57,255 nucleotides of DNA from the NCBI GenBank assembly GCA_959604825.1, contig CAUHCN010000013.1, positions 1-57,255 of the forward strand. The letters are read 5' to 3'. Source of the DNA: an uncultured Collinsella sp. GTDB lineage: Bacteria > Actinomycetota > Coriobacteriia > Coriobacteriales > Coriobacteriaceae. Positions 40,150 to 47,641 of the stretch are shown here, piece by piece. The notes beneath the pieces were generated by a model. That model did no database searches. It worked only from the letters and a program-made list of their open reading frames with translations, and was not told the origin of the DNA. The number at the start of each line of letters is the position of its first letter. Positions within the stretch are counted from its first letter, which is position 1. The position numbers and the translations under genes were made by a program.

Positions 40150-42600
40150 ATGCTGCAGAAAATCCAACGTTTTGGCGGAGCCATGTTCGCGCCCGCCATG
40201 CTGTTTTCTATATCAGGCCTCATGGTCGGCATCTCCGCCCTCGCAACGACCGTGGATATCGTCGGCGACCTCGCCGTATACGGAACCCCCTGGTACGTTT
40301 TCTGGACTATCATTCAGCGCGGCTCGTGGACGGTCTTTAAGCGCCTTCCACTCCTTTTTGCCGTAGCGCTGCCCATCGGCCTTGCCCAAAAGCAACCGGC
40401 ACGCTGCTGCCTCGAGGCGCTCGTAGCCTATTTTGCCTACTGTTTCTTTTTGAGCGAGATCATTAAGCTGAGCGGCGACAACCTTGGACTTAAGTACCCG
40501 TCGTCTTTAACCCCCGCCAGCGGCATCACCGTCATCGACGGTATCAAGACGCTCGACACCGGCATTATCGGCCCGCTGGCGGTGTCGGCAACCGTCGTTG
40601 CCATCCATGACCGCTTCTACGATGCCAAGGTTCCCGATTGGCTCGGCACCTTCTCGGGTTCCTCGCTGGTCTACCTCATCAGCTTTTTTGCCGTGTTTGC
40701 CCTTGCCGCCATCTCGGCCGCCATCGTGCCCTTCGCATACGCTGTGACCGAAACGCTGCGCCACGCACTTGCGGGCGTCGGCCCCTTCGGCGTGGGCATC
40801 TTTGTGTTTTTGGAGCGAGCGCTCGAGCCCATGGGGCTGCACCATCTGCTCTATATGCCCATCTATTACGACAATCTGGTCATTCACGACGGTATTTACG
40901 CCACGTGGACCAACCTGCTCCCCATTCTCTCCCATAGCACGCGCCCTTTAAATGAACTTGCGCCCTGGGCAGGTTTTACCGCCACCGGCTGGGGCAAGCT
41001 CTTTGGCCTTCCCGCCATCGCGGCAGCATTCTATTTCACCGCCAAACCCGAACGCCGCGCCGGCCTTAAGGTCATCCTTTTGCCCGCCATCGTCGCCTCG
41101 GTGGTCTGCGGCGTCACCGAGCCGCTCGAGTTTCTCTTTATGTTCACCTATCCCGGACTCTTTTTGCTCTACGCCGTCCTGTCCTCCTGCCTTGCCATGA
41201 CCATGAACTTCTTTGGCATCGTCGGCATCTTCTCGGGCGGTCTCATGGAAATGACGGCCTTCAACTTCATCCCACTCATGCGAATGCATGCCGGCTCCTA
41301 CCTTTTGGCGCTCGGTATCGGTCTTACCTTTAGCCTCATCTTTTTTGTTAGTTTTCGAGCACTCATCTTGGTCTATGACCTTAAGACGCCGGGCCGCGAG
41401 GATCATGTCTCCAATCGCGCGGCAATCGATCGTTTAACGGGAAGCGGCTTTGCCAAAGAGCAATCTCCCAATGGCGAGGTCAGTATTCAATCCGATCAAG
41501 ATCACGTCCTCGCTGAGCGGGTAATTCAGCTTTTGGGTGGCGTTGGCAATATCGTGGGCGCAACCAACTGCGCCACGCGCCTGCGCGTCGAGGTCGCAGA
41601 CCCTTCCATCGTTGCAGATAATGCGTCGTTTGTCGCGGTGGGCGCCAAGGGCCTCATCATTACGGGCAAGACCGCCCAGGTGATTATTGGCATCTCCGTT
41701 CCCCGCGTTAAAGAGCATTTTGACCAGATCATGGGCCTCGAGCCGGGATTTGTGTCCACCACCTCGGCCTCCCCTGCCGCCAGCGCAGCCCATAAGCGCG
41801 GCGATATCTGCTTCTTCGATATCGACGGAACACTCGCCTGGCAAGACCCTCGAGTGGCACAAGAGCTTCCCGAGAGCGAGCGAGACCTCTCCCCCTATCC
41901 CAATGAAGCGGTCTCGCAAGCCATCCGTGATTTTGTCGCCAAGGGCAATATGGCGTTTATCTGCACAGGGCGCACGCTGAGCTGCATCCATCCAAAGCTG
42001 CTCGAGCTGCCCTGGACCGGCATCGTCTGCCTCGCGGGTGGCTATGTCGAACTTGAGGGACACGTGATTCGCGATTTGGCGATGACGCCCGGCATGCTGC
42101 AGCGCCTTGCTCCCATTCTTGAGCAATCGGACGAAGTGATTCGTTTTGAGGGACTCAATGGCGTCGTTCGCATGAGTGCCGATGCGCCCGACGCCCCGGG
42201 ATACGCCCGCACCGTGGGCGATGCAATTACGCAGCTGCAACATTACAGCGCCTACAAGATCTTAATGTCCACGTCGCTTGCCAACCGCATCGCTCAGGAT
42301 CAAGCGTTTGAGCCGCTGCTCTGCTTTAACGAGCTCGAGCTCGAAGTGACCGAGATTTCGCCTCGCGAATGCACCAAGCGCGAGGGTATCCAGTCCGTAC
42401 TCGACGCCCTCGATCCCCACCACGGAACCGTATACGGCATCGGCGACGCCAGCAATGACGTCTCGCTGATGAACGCCGTCGATGTCGGTATCGCCATGGG
42501 CAATGCGCCGGACTTCCTCAAGGAAAAGGCCGACTATGTCACCGACAGCATCGACCACGACGGCGTCGTCACCGCGCTCGAACACTTTGGGCTTATCTAG
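40150..42600 (+). CDS. Alpha-glucoside-type PTS EIICB fused to a HAD phosphatase
   Basis: The 816-residue protein has three parts. Residues about 1-415 are an EIIC membrane domain of the alpha-glucoside (AglA/GlvC/MalB) branch: MLQKIQRFGGAMFAPAMLF, IKTLDTGIIGPLAVS, LERALEPMGLHHLLYMPI and VTEPLEFLFMF. Residues about 451-530 are EIIB with the phosphocysteine in NCATRLR (Cys near 474). Residues 549-816 are a complete HAD (Cof-type) domain: FFDIDGTLA, ICTGRTL, TKREGIQ lysine and GIGDASNDVSLMNAVD. A permease that phosphorylates its sugar on entry is thus tied to a likely sugar-phosphate phosphatase. There is no EIIA domain and no 6-phospho-glucosidase nearby. Start ATG 40150 after GAAAGG rather than an upstream TTG. 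Confidence 0.88.
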   Translation: MLQKIQRFGGAMFAPAMLFSISGLMVGISALATTVDIVGDLAVYGTPWYVFWTIIQRGSWTVFKRLPLLFAVALPIGLAQKQPARCCLEALVAYFAYCFFLSEIIKLSGDNLGLKYPSSLTPASGITVIDGIKTLDTGIIGPLAVSATVVAIHDRFYDAKVPDWLGTFSGSSLVYLISFFAVFALAAISAAIVPFAYAVTETLRHALAGVGPFGVGIFVFLERALEPMGLHHLLYMPIYYDNLVIHDGIYATWTNLLPILSHSTRPLNELAPWAGFTATGWGKLFGLPAIAAAFYFTAKPERRAGLKVILLPAIVASVVCGVTEPLEFLFMFTYPGLFLLYAVLSSCLAMTMNFFGIVGIFSGGLMEMTAFNFIPLMRMHAGSYLLALGIGLTFSLIFFVSFRALILVYDLKTPGREDHVSNRAAIDRLTGSGFAKEQSPNGEVSIQSDQDHVLAERVIQLLGGVGNIVGATNCATRLRVEVADPSIVADNASFVAVGAKGLIITGKTAQVIIGISVPRVKEHFDQIMGLEPGFVSTTSASPAASAAHKRGDICFFDIDGTLAWQDPRVAQELPESERDLSPYPNEAVSQAIRDFVAKGNMAFICTGRTLSCIHPKLLELPWTGIVCLAGGYVELEGHVIRDLAMTPGMLQRLAPILEQSDEVIRFEGLNGVVRMSADAPDAPGYARTVGDAITQLQHYSAYKILMSTSLANRIAQDQAFEPLLCFNELELEVTEISPRECTKREGIQSVLDALDPHHGTVYGIGDASNDVSLMNAVDVGIAMGNAPDFLKEKADYVTDSIDHDGVVTALEHFGLI

Positions 42601-42715
42601 CCAAGCCCCTACCGCACTTGCGGCCGCATGGACCAATCGTCTTCAACCGCCGCGCTCGACGCCCTAATGTGGCAATATGTTGTCTGCATAATGCAACGAT
42701 GCAACCTATCAAAGA

Positions 42716-43741
42716 ATGCGAGAACCCGTGTCCAGTCCGTTTACCAGCTTTTTAGCCCAGCACTTTGACCAGATTAACGACTATCTGGCCACGTTCTTTG
42801 ACGGACAGGCGACTTCCGCCGATATCGAGCGCTACCTGTATACCCCGCTCTCGGCATTTACGGCAAACGCTGGCAAGCGCCACCGCCCGCTCATCTGCAT
42901 GCTCGCCGCCACTGCGGTAGGCGGCAGCTTTGAGAGCGCCCGCAGCGCAGCGGCGGCCATCGAGCACTTTCAGTCGGGCGCACTCATCCACGACGACATC
43001 GCCGACAACGGGCAGATTCGTCGCGGCAAGCCCTGCATGCACCTTACCGAGGGCACCGGTCTTGCCATCAACTGCGGTGACCTGGCGCTCACCATGGTCA
43101 CCAAGACGGTTCTCGACGACCCCACGCTCAACGCAGACGTGAAGCTTCGCGTGCTCCACGAGCTTACCGAGATGATCGTCCGTACCATCGAGGGCCAGGC
43201 GCTCGACCTGGGCTGGGTCCGCGACGGGCGCTTTGACATTTCGGTCGACGATTATCTGGACATGGCGACGCACAAGACCGCGTACTACAGCGGAGCGACG
43301 CCGCTTGCCGCCGGAGCCATTATCGGCGGCGGCAGCGAAGAGCAGATTGAGGCACTGCGCGCCTTTGGGCTGCACACGGGCCTTGCCTTCCAGATTCAAG
43401 ACGACCTGCTCAACTTGATCGGCACCAAGGAGGCCGCCAACAAGGACTTCCGCACCGATATCACCGAGGGCAAGCGCACCCTCGTTGCCGTGCATGCCCT
43501 GTCAGACGAGCGCTATCACGACGAGATCGAGGCAATCCTTTCCTCGGGCACCGAGGACCCCGCGCAGCTCGCACGCGCCGTGGAGATCTTCCAGGAGACC
43601 GGCTCCATCGATTACGCCCACACCTATGCGCTCGACCTGACCGCTAAGGCCAAGGCCGCTATCGAAGGCGTCGAGCTCGACCCGCATGCGCGCGAGCTCT
43701 TCCTCTCAATGGCAGATTTCTTTGTGGAGCGTCTTAACTAG
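42716..43741 (+). CDS. Trans-isoprenyl (polyprenyl) diphosphate synthase
   Basis: The enzyme extends allylic diphosphates with isopentenyl diphosphate to make quinone or cell-wall lipid precursors. The 341-residue protein has GKRHRPLICM, the first aspartate-rich motif as HDDIADNGQIRRGKP and the second as FQIQDDLLNLIG, plus a DITEGKRTLVA segment. In the second motif the last aspartate of DDxxD is Asn (DDLLN), common but worth noting. Start could be ATG 42716 or GTG 42728; neither has a strong ribosome site. Chain length cannot be predicted reliably. Confidence 0.92.
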   Translation: MREPVSSPFTSFLAQHFDQINDYLATFFDGQATSADIERYLYTPLSAFTANAGKRHRPLICMLAATAVGGSFESARSAAAAIEHFQSGALIHDDIADNGQIRRGKPCMHLTEGTGLAINCGDLALTMVTKTVLDDPTLNADVKLRVLHELTEMIVRTIEGQALDLGWVRDGRFDISVDDYLDMATHKTAYYSGATPLAAGAIIGGGSEEQIEALRAFGLHTGLAFQIQDDLLNLIGTKEAANKDFRTDITEGKRTLVAVHALSDERYHDEIEAILSSGTEDPAQLARAVEIFQETGSIDYAHTYALDLTAKAKAAIEGVELDPHARELFLSMADFFVERLN

Positions 43742-43880
43742 CGGGGGTCATAAAACCTGTGGGCAGCGAGTTTGGGTACAAGTTGCTACACTATTGAGTG
43801 CATGTTTATAAATTGTCTCGCGTTGTCTATCCGACACACGCTCAAAATAGTACGAATGGTACGCCGAAAGGGGTTCGTTC

Positions 43881-44786
43881 ATGGAACCTATTACCACGGG
43901 CATGCAGGGAGCAGCCGTCGAGGATGTTCAGTCCCGCCTTCTGCAGCTCGGCTATACAATCGATGACGCCGAGGTTGTCGACAAGCGCTTTGGCACCACC
44001 ACCGAGCAGGCCGTCAGCACCTTCAGGCTCGACAGCGGCCTTGCTGCCGGTCATGCCGTCGATATCCCCTGTTGGAGCGCCCTGGTCGACGCCTCGTATA
44101 AGCTGGGCGACCGCACCCTGTATCTGCGCATGCCCAATTTCCATGGCGCCGATGTGCAGGCCCTGCAGCGCGCTCTCAACGTTTTGGGCTTTGCCTGTGG
44201 CGAAGACGACGGCTACTTTGGTCCGCATACCGAGGCCGCCCTGCAGCAGTTCCAGGAAAATGTCGGCCTGTTTGCCGACGGCATGGCCTTCCAGGACACC
44301 TACGCCTACATCAACCGCCTGCACCATGTGTGGGAGGGCAAGCCCTCGGTCACCGAAGCCGAGTCCCGCATCGGTTTTGCTCGCGCCGCCAACGTGCTCG
44401 AGCGCTTCCAGATCGCCGTTATCGGTGAGGACCCCATCGCACGCAGCGTTGCTTCGCGCATGTGGAACATCGCCACGGCAACGACCGACAACAGCGGCAT
44501 GATGCTCTGCGACTCCGAGGTCCCAACCGACGTTGACCTGGTGCTCGAGATCGCAAGCGACGAGCTGCCCGCCGACGCCGCGCCACGCGCCACGATTGCC
44601 CTCGCCGAGTGCCACAACCTGGCCCAGCGCATCCGCACCGCCAATGTCGCCGCGCAGCAGAAGCCGGCTCGCATTCGCATTGAGCTCACGGGCATGACGC
44701 GCTACAACGGCACCTTCACGGCCAGCGACGCGCAGACGCTCGCCGTACGCCTACTCGACGGCGTTTGCGATGCCCTCGCAGATTAG
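43881..44786 (+). CDS. Peptidoglycan-binding-domain protein without signal peptide
   Basis: The 301-residue protein has two PG_binding_1 repeats: residues about 5-65 (GMQGAAVEDVQSRLLQLGY) and 84-145 (GADVQALQRALNVLGF, DGYFGPHTEAALQQFQ). The remaining 150 residues look like an alpha/beta domain. VDLVLEIASDE and the C-terminal VRLLDGVCDALAD faintly recall a degenerate N-acetylmuramoyl-alanine amidase lacking its zinc ligands; this is a weak guess. No signal peptide or membrane helix is present, unusual for wall-binding modules. It precedes tRNA-Gln by 38 bp. Confidence 0.82.
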   Translation: MEPITTGMQGAAVEDVQSRLLQLGYTIDDAEVVDKRFGTTTEQAVSTFRLDSGLAAGHAVDIPCWSALVDASYKLGDRTLYLRMPNFHGADVQALQRALNVLGFACGEDDGYFGPHTEAALQQFQENVGLFADGMAFQDTYAYINRLHHVWEGKPSVTEAESRIGFARAANVLERFQIAVIGEDPIARSVASRMWNIATATTDNSGMMLCDSEVPTDVDLVLEIASDELPADAAPRATIALAECHNLAQRIRTANVAAQQKPARIRIELTGMTRYNGTFTASDAQTLAVRLLDGVCDALAD

Positions 44787-44824
44787 GTAAACTAGACGAG
44801 TTGCTTTTGGGCAACACCACACAT

Positions 44825-44899
44825 TGGGACGTAGTTCAACGGTAGAACTCCGGTTTTTGGTGCCGGCTGTTGGGGGTTCGAATCCCTCCGTCCCAGCCA
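44825..44899 (+). tRNA. tRNA-Gln (anticodon UUG)
   Basis: The 75-base gene folds as a full cloverleaf: acceptor TGGGACG/CGTCCCA, D arm GTTC-AACGGTA-GAAC, anticodon arm CCGGT-TTTTGGT-GCCGG with anticodon TTG, T arm with GTTCGAATC, and an encoded CCA end. U1-A72 is typical of tRNA-Gln. An intrinsic terminator follows 9 bp downstream. Confidence 0.95.
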
Positions 44900-44908
44900 T
44901 TAAAACTG

Positions 44909-44946
44909 AGCGCCCTAAGCCCATAACGGCCCAGGGCGCTTTCTTG
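44909..44946 (+). terminator. Terminator of tRNA-Gln
   Basis: AGCGCCCT (44909-44916) and AGGGCGCT (44933-44940) form an 8-bp stem followed by TTCTTG. Confidence 0.82.
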
Positions 44947-45135
44947 TGGGCAAGCGGAGGAATTCGAGCCCGCAAGGGTGCGGAGCTGAGGAAACGCGAA
45001 GCGTTTTCCAGCGCAGCACGCAAGGAGCGAAGCGACGCAGCGGGGCGCGGCCGCCGACCAGGCAGACGCGGAATCCCACCGTCCCACATCAGCCCAGTTC
45101 CGAAAAGCGAGCCGCCATCTACAAAGTGCCGTGTA
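44947..45135. other. Gene-free stretch between tRNA-Gln and repeat copy B
   Basis: I see no gene here. It contains one hairpin (GGAAACGC-GAA-GCGTTTTCC, near 44993-45011) and GC-rich, purine-biased DNA with repeated GCAGC and GAGCG words. A reverse-strand open frame that reads the complement of the tRNA is an artefact. Confidence 0.5.
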
Positions 45136-45256
45136 GCCCCGGCCGGCCGGGCATTAAGTTTGTCGCGAGTTCCGCACGCAAAGAAGGCCACTTAATGTGG
45201 CCTTCGTCTTGCGCAGGACTGTAGAGCAGCAAACTTAATGCCCGGCCCGCCGGGGC
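45136..45256. repeat. Arm-variable palindrome, family I, copy B
   Basis: Arms of 27 bp (45136-45162, 45230-45256; one mismatch) start GCCCCGGCCGGCCGGGCATT. They surround the conserved core (45163-45229, starting TCGCGAGTTCCGCACGC) with the inner GAAGGCCAC-TTAAT-GTGGCCTTC hairpin. It ends 9 bp from the stop of the JetD-like gene. Confidence 0.9.
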
Positions 45257-45265
45257 CACACGTCC

Positions 45266-47458
45266 CTAATTGTTGAGCATGCGGTCGAAGCTTCCCGAGT
45301 CGCCATCCCGATAGTCGGCGGTCATCAGAATCTCCTGCGGAATGCGCCCGCCCTCGCGCAGCACATTGCGGAACTGCACGCGCGTGACCATGGGCAGATC
45401 CTTGATCGTCGCCGCCAAGTTCTGCGGCACGCCCTGGTTGGCAGCCGCGGGCTCGCACTCGCCGCCGGCCTTCACGCGACGCTTATGCTCGGCGAGCATG
45501 GCGCGGTACATGCCGGCATGCAGGCGAATCTCAACCACATTGGCATTGCGAGCCTGCTCGACGATGCGCGCGCCCTCGCGGTCGATATCGCCCACGTAGT
45601 AGACGTAGTTAAAGCGATAGCCGATCTCAGCCAGATAATCGTCCAGGGCATGCGAGACGCTCGCCTTGCATCCGCCGCCAAAAATCACGCCGCCCACCTT
45701 GATGCCAAAGAGCTTAGCGTGCTTGCGGCCGCGCAGGAGCTTGACGATCTCGTCATAGGTGTCCAGGTTCTCGACCATAATGAACGGCTTATCGGCGCCC
45801 AGCGTAAAGAAACCCGTAAAGTGCACGGGGCGGTTGGGGGCGACCTTAATCGCCTGCATGCTGATGCCCTTTTCGGTCATACGCCGAATTAGACGCTCGC
45901 CGTGCTTGCCGTCAAAAGCCTTCTCGTCGTTAAAAATCTGGTAGGCACGCTGGCGGCGCGAGGCAACCGGCGTATCGGCACCTCGGTTTTGCTCGATCCA
46001 AGCCTGGATGATTGCGATTTCCTCGGCAATCTTGCGGTTGGACATCTCGTTGTGCTGAGTGCGCTGCGGAGCCTTTTTGCCGTCCTTGCCCTCGACCTTT
46101 ACGATCTGTGTCTGCTGCTCCTTGATCTTAGAGAGCGCCGTAGGCGTAGGGACAACTTTGAGCAGCTGCCTGCCTAAAACGCGGGCAAGGGCAAACGCCG
46201 ATACCTCGCCGTGGACGGCCGACTCGGGCTGCTGGGCAGCAGCATCTGCTGCGGCAGACTCCGGCTTCTTCTGAGACCTGCGCTTAGAATCGCCTTGGGA
46301 ATTGCGCTCGCGCTTCGGCATAGACGCCTGCTTCTGCGGACGATCGGACTTGCTCTCCTTCGCCGGCTGGCGCTTAGGCTGCCCCGAAGAAACCTCGGCC
46401 TTCGCATCCTCGTCCTGCGGCGTGGTCTTCTCGGCTGCAGTCTCGGCATGGGAACTGCGACCCCCGCGATGGCGACGGCGGCGAGGCCTGCTCGACGCGC
46501 CCTGCTCCGTCTGCCCATCAGTAGGCTGCTCGCCCTTGGCCTCGGCAGCAACCTCAAGCTGCGGCTCAACAGGCTTCTGCTCGCGAGCCGCCGGCTCAAC
46601 GGTTTTCTCGGTTTGTTCGGCCTTCTCGGCCTGAGCGGTCGGAGCCGGCTCGCCCTTCTCCTGACGCCTTACGGGATACGCGCGCCTCGCAAAACCACGC
46701 CCGGGACGGCATGAACCCGGAGCCTTCTTGGCAGACTCCTCAACATCGTCTGCAACCTCGGAAGGCTCTTCAACCTCATGCACGACATCCTGCTGCGCAG
46801 CCTTAAAGTGGGCACCACGGCGACGCTGGGGCTCCTGGGCCTCCACGGGCTTTTGCTCCTTCGCGGGCCTCTGCGACTCGGCAGCAACCTCGTTCTCAAC
46901 AGCCTCGGCATCCGTCTCACCCTTTTGAGCAACGGCACGACGGAAGCGCTCCTGCTGGGCGCGGCGCTGCGCATCGCGCTTGCCACCCCCGCCAAAACCG
47001 CCGCGTCCTGCCTTGGCCGTAAAGGCACGCACGACGTTCTCATCGAGCAACTCATCGGTATCGACATGCTCACGCGGAGCAGCTTCTTCCACAGCAGGCA
47101 CGTCAGCGGAATCCTCGACGACAAAATCTTCGACGGACTCGGCAGGCTGCTCCTGGGCATCGCGGATCTCGACATTGATGGTATAGAACGCCGGGCGCCC
47201 GTTAATGCCGCTGCCCTCGATCTTGGTCACGATATTTGCCGCGATAAGCTCATCGCGCATCGCCTTGGTGTCGCATTCCTTATCGACGGAGCGGAAAATC
47301 TGCGCCAGCGCGCTCGACTTAATCTTGAGCGCCTTGCGGCAGAGCAGGTCGTAGGCAACCAGCTTGGCGCGCTCGGCAGAAAGCGATGTCTGGCTGCTCA
47401 GACGCTCAGCCAGAGCATCGACATTGTTTTGATTATCGGAATATACCGTCTTGGCCAC
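45266..47458 (-). CDS. JetD-like toprim-domain protein with long disordered middle
   Basis: This 730-residue protein starts at a GTG (47458) after AAAGGGG. Residues 1-100 look like a winged-helix domain. Residues about 105-460 are low complexity, rich in Glu, Ala, Lys and Arg with an RGG-like patch (RPRRRRHRGG). Residues 471-730 resemble the C-terminal toprim-like domain of Wadjet JetD (DUF2220): FIMVENLDTYDEI, VGGVIFGGGCKASVSHAL, YYVGDIDREGARI and EIRLHAGMYRAM follow the order and spacing of VEN, GxG and WGDID motifs. In JetD this domain cuts DNA. No jetA, jetB or jetC gene is near, so its role outside Wadjet is unknown. Confidence 0.75.
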   Translation of the reverse strand: MAKTVYSDNQNNVDALAERLSSQTSLSAERAKLVAYDLLCRKALKIKSSALAQIFRSVDKECDTKAMRDELIAANIVTKIEGSGINGRPAFYTINVEIRDAQEQPAESVEDFVVEDSADVPAVEEAAPREHVDTDELLDENVVRAFTAKAGRGGFGGGGKRDAQRRAQQERFRRAVAQKGETDAEAVENEVAAESQRPAKEQKPVEAQEPQRRRGAHFKAAQQDVVHEVEEPSEVADDVEESAKKAPGSCRPGRGFARRAYPVRRQEKGEPAPTAQAEKAEQTEKTVEPAAREQKPVEPQLEVAAEAKGEQPTDGQTEQGASSRPRRRRHRGGRSSHAETAAEKTTPQDEDAKAEVSSGQPKRQPAKESKSDRPQKQASMPKRERNSQGDSKRRSQKKPESAAADAAAQQPESAVHGEVSAFALARVLGRQLLKVVPTPTALSKIKEQQTQIVKVEGKDGKKAPQRTQHNEMSNRKIAEEIAIIQAWIEQNRGADTPVASRRQRAYQIFNDEKAFDGKHGERLIRRMTEKGISMQAIKVAPNRPVHFTGFFTLGADKPFIMVENLDTYDEIVKLLRGRKHAKLFGIKVGGVIFGGGCKASVSHALDDYLAEIGYRFNYVYYVGDIDREGARIVEQARNANVVEIRLHAGMYRAMLAEHKRRVKAGGECEPAAANQGVPQNLAATIKDLPMVTRVQFRNVLREGGRIPQEILMTADYRDGDSGSFDRMLNN

Positions 47459-47563
47459 GGGGCCCCTTTCATATGCACACATATACGTCCATATGGTACA
47501 ACGCACGAGCCTATCCACGCAAAACATCTGCGAGAACGCCCTTGCACCACCTGTTCTCACAAG

Positions 47564-47600
47564 AAAAAAGACCGGGTCCGCTTGATTGCGGACCCGGTCT
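47564..47600 (-). terminator. Intrinsic terminator of cstA
   Basis: AGACCGGGTCCGC and GCGGACCCGGTCT (47569-47581, 47588-47600) form a perfect 13-bp stem; on the minus strand it is followed by TTTTTTC. Confidence 0.93.
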
Positions 47601-47641
47601 TTCCGAGTCAAATAGATGGGAGATTCAACCCGTCCGACCGA

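Noticed and set aside
44751..45191. Minus-strand ORF of 146 residues containing AGTEGFEPPTAGTKNRSS
   Set aside because: It reads the complement of the tRNA-Gln gene and its flanks; this peptide is a known kind of artefact of translating tRNA antisense strands.
45266..47458. Complete Wadjet defence system
   Set aside because: Only a JetD-like C-terminal domain is found; there are no jetA, jetB or jetC genes in the flanking 10 kb.
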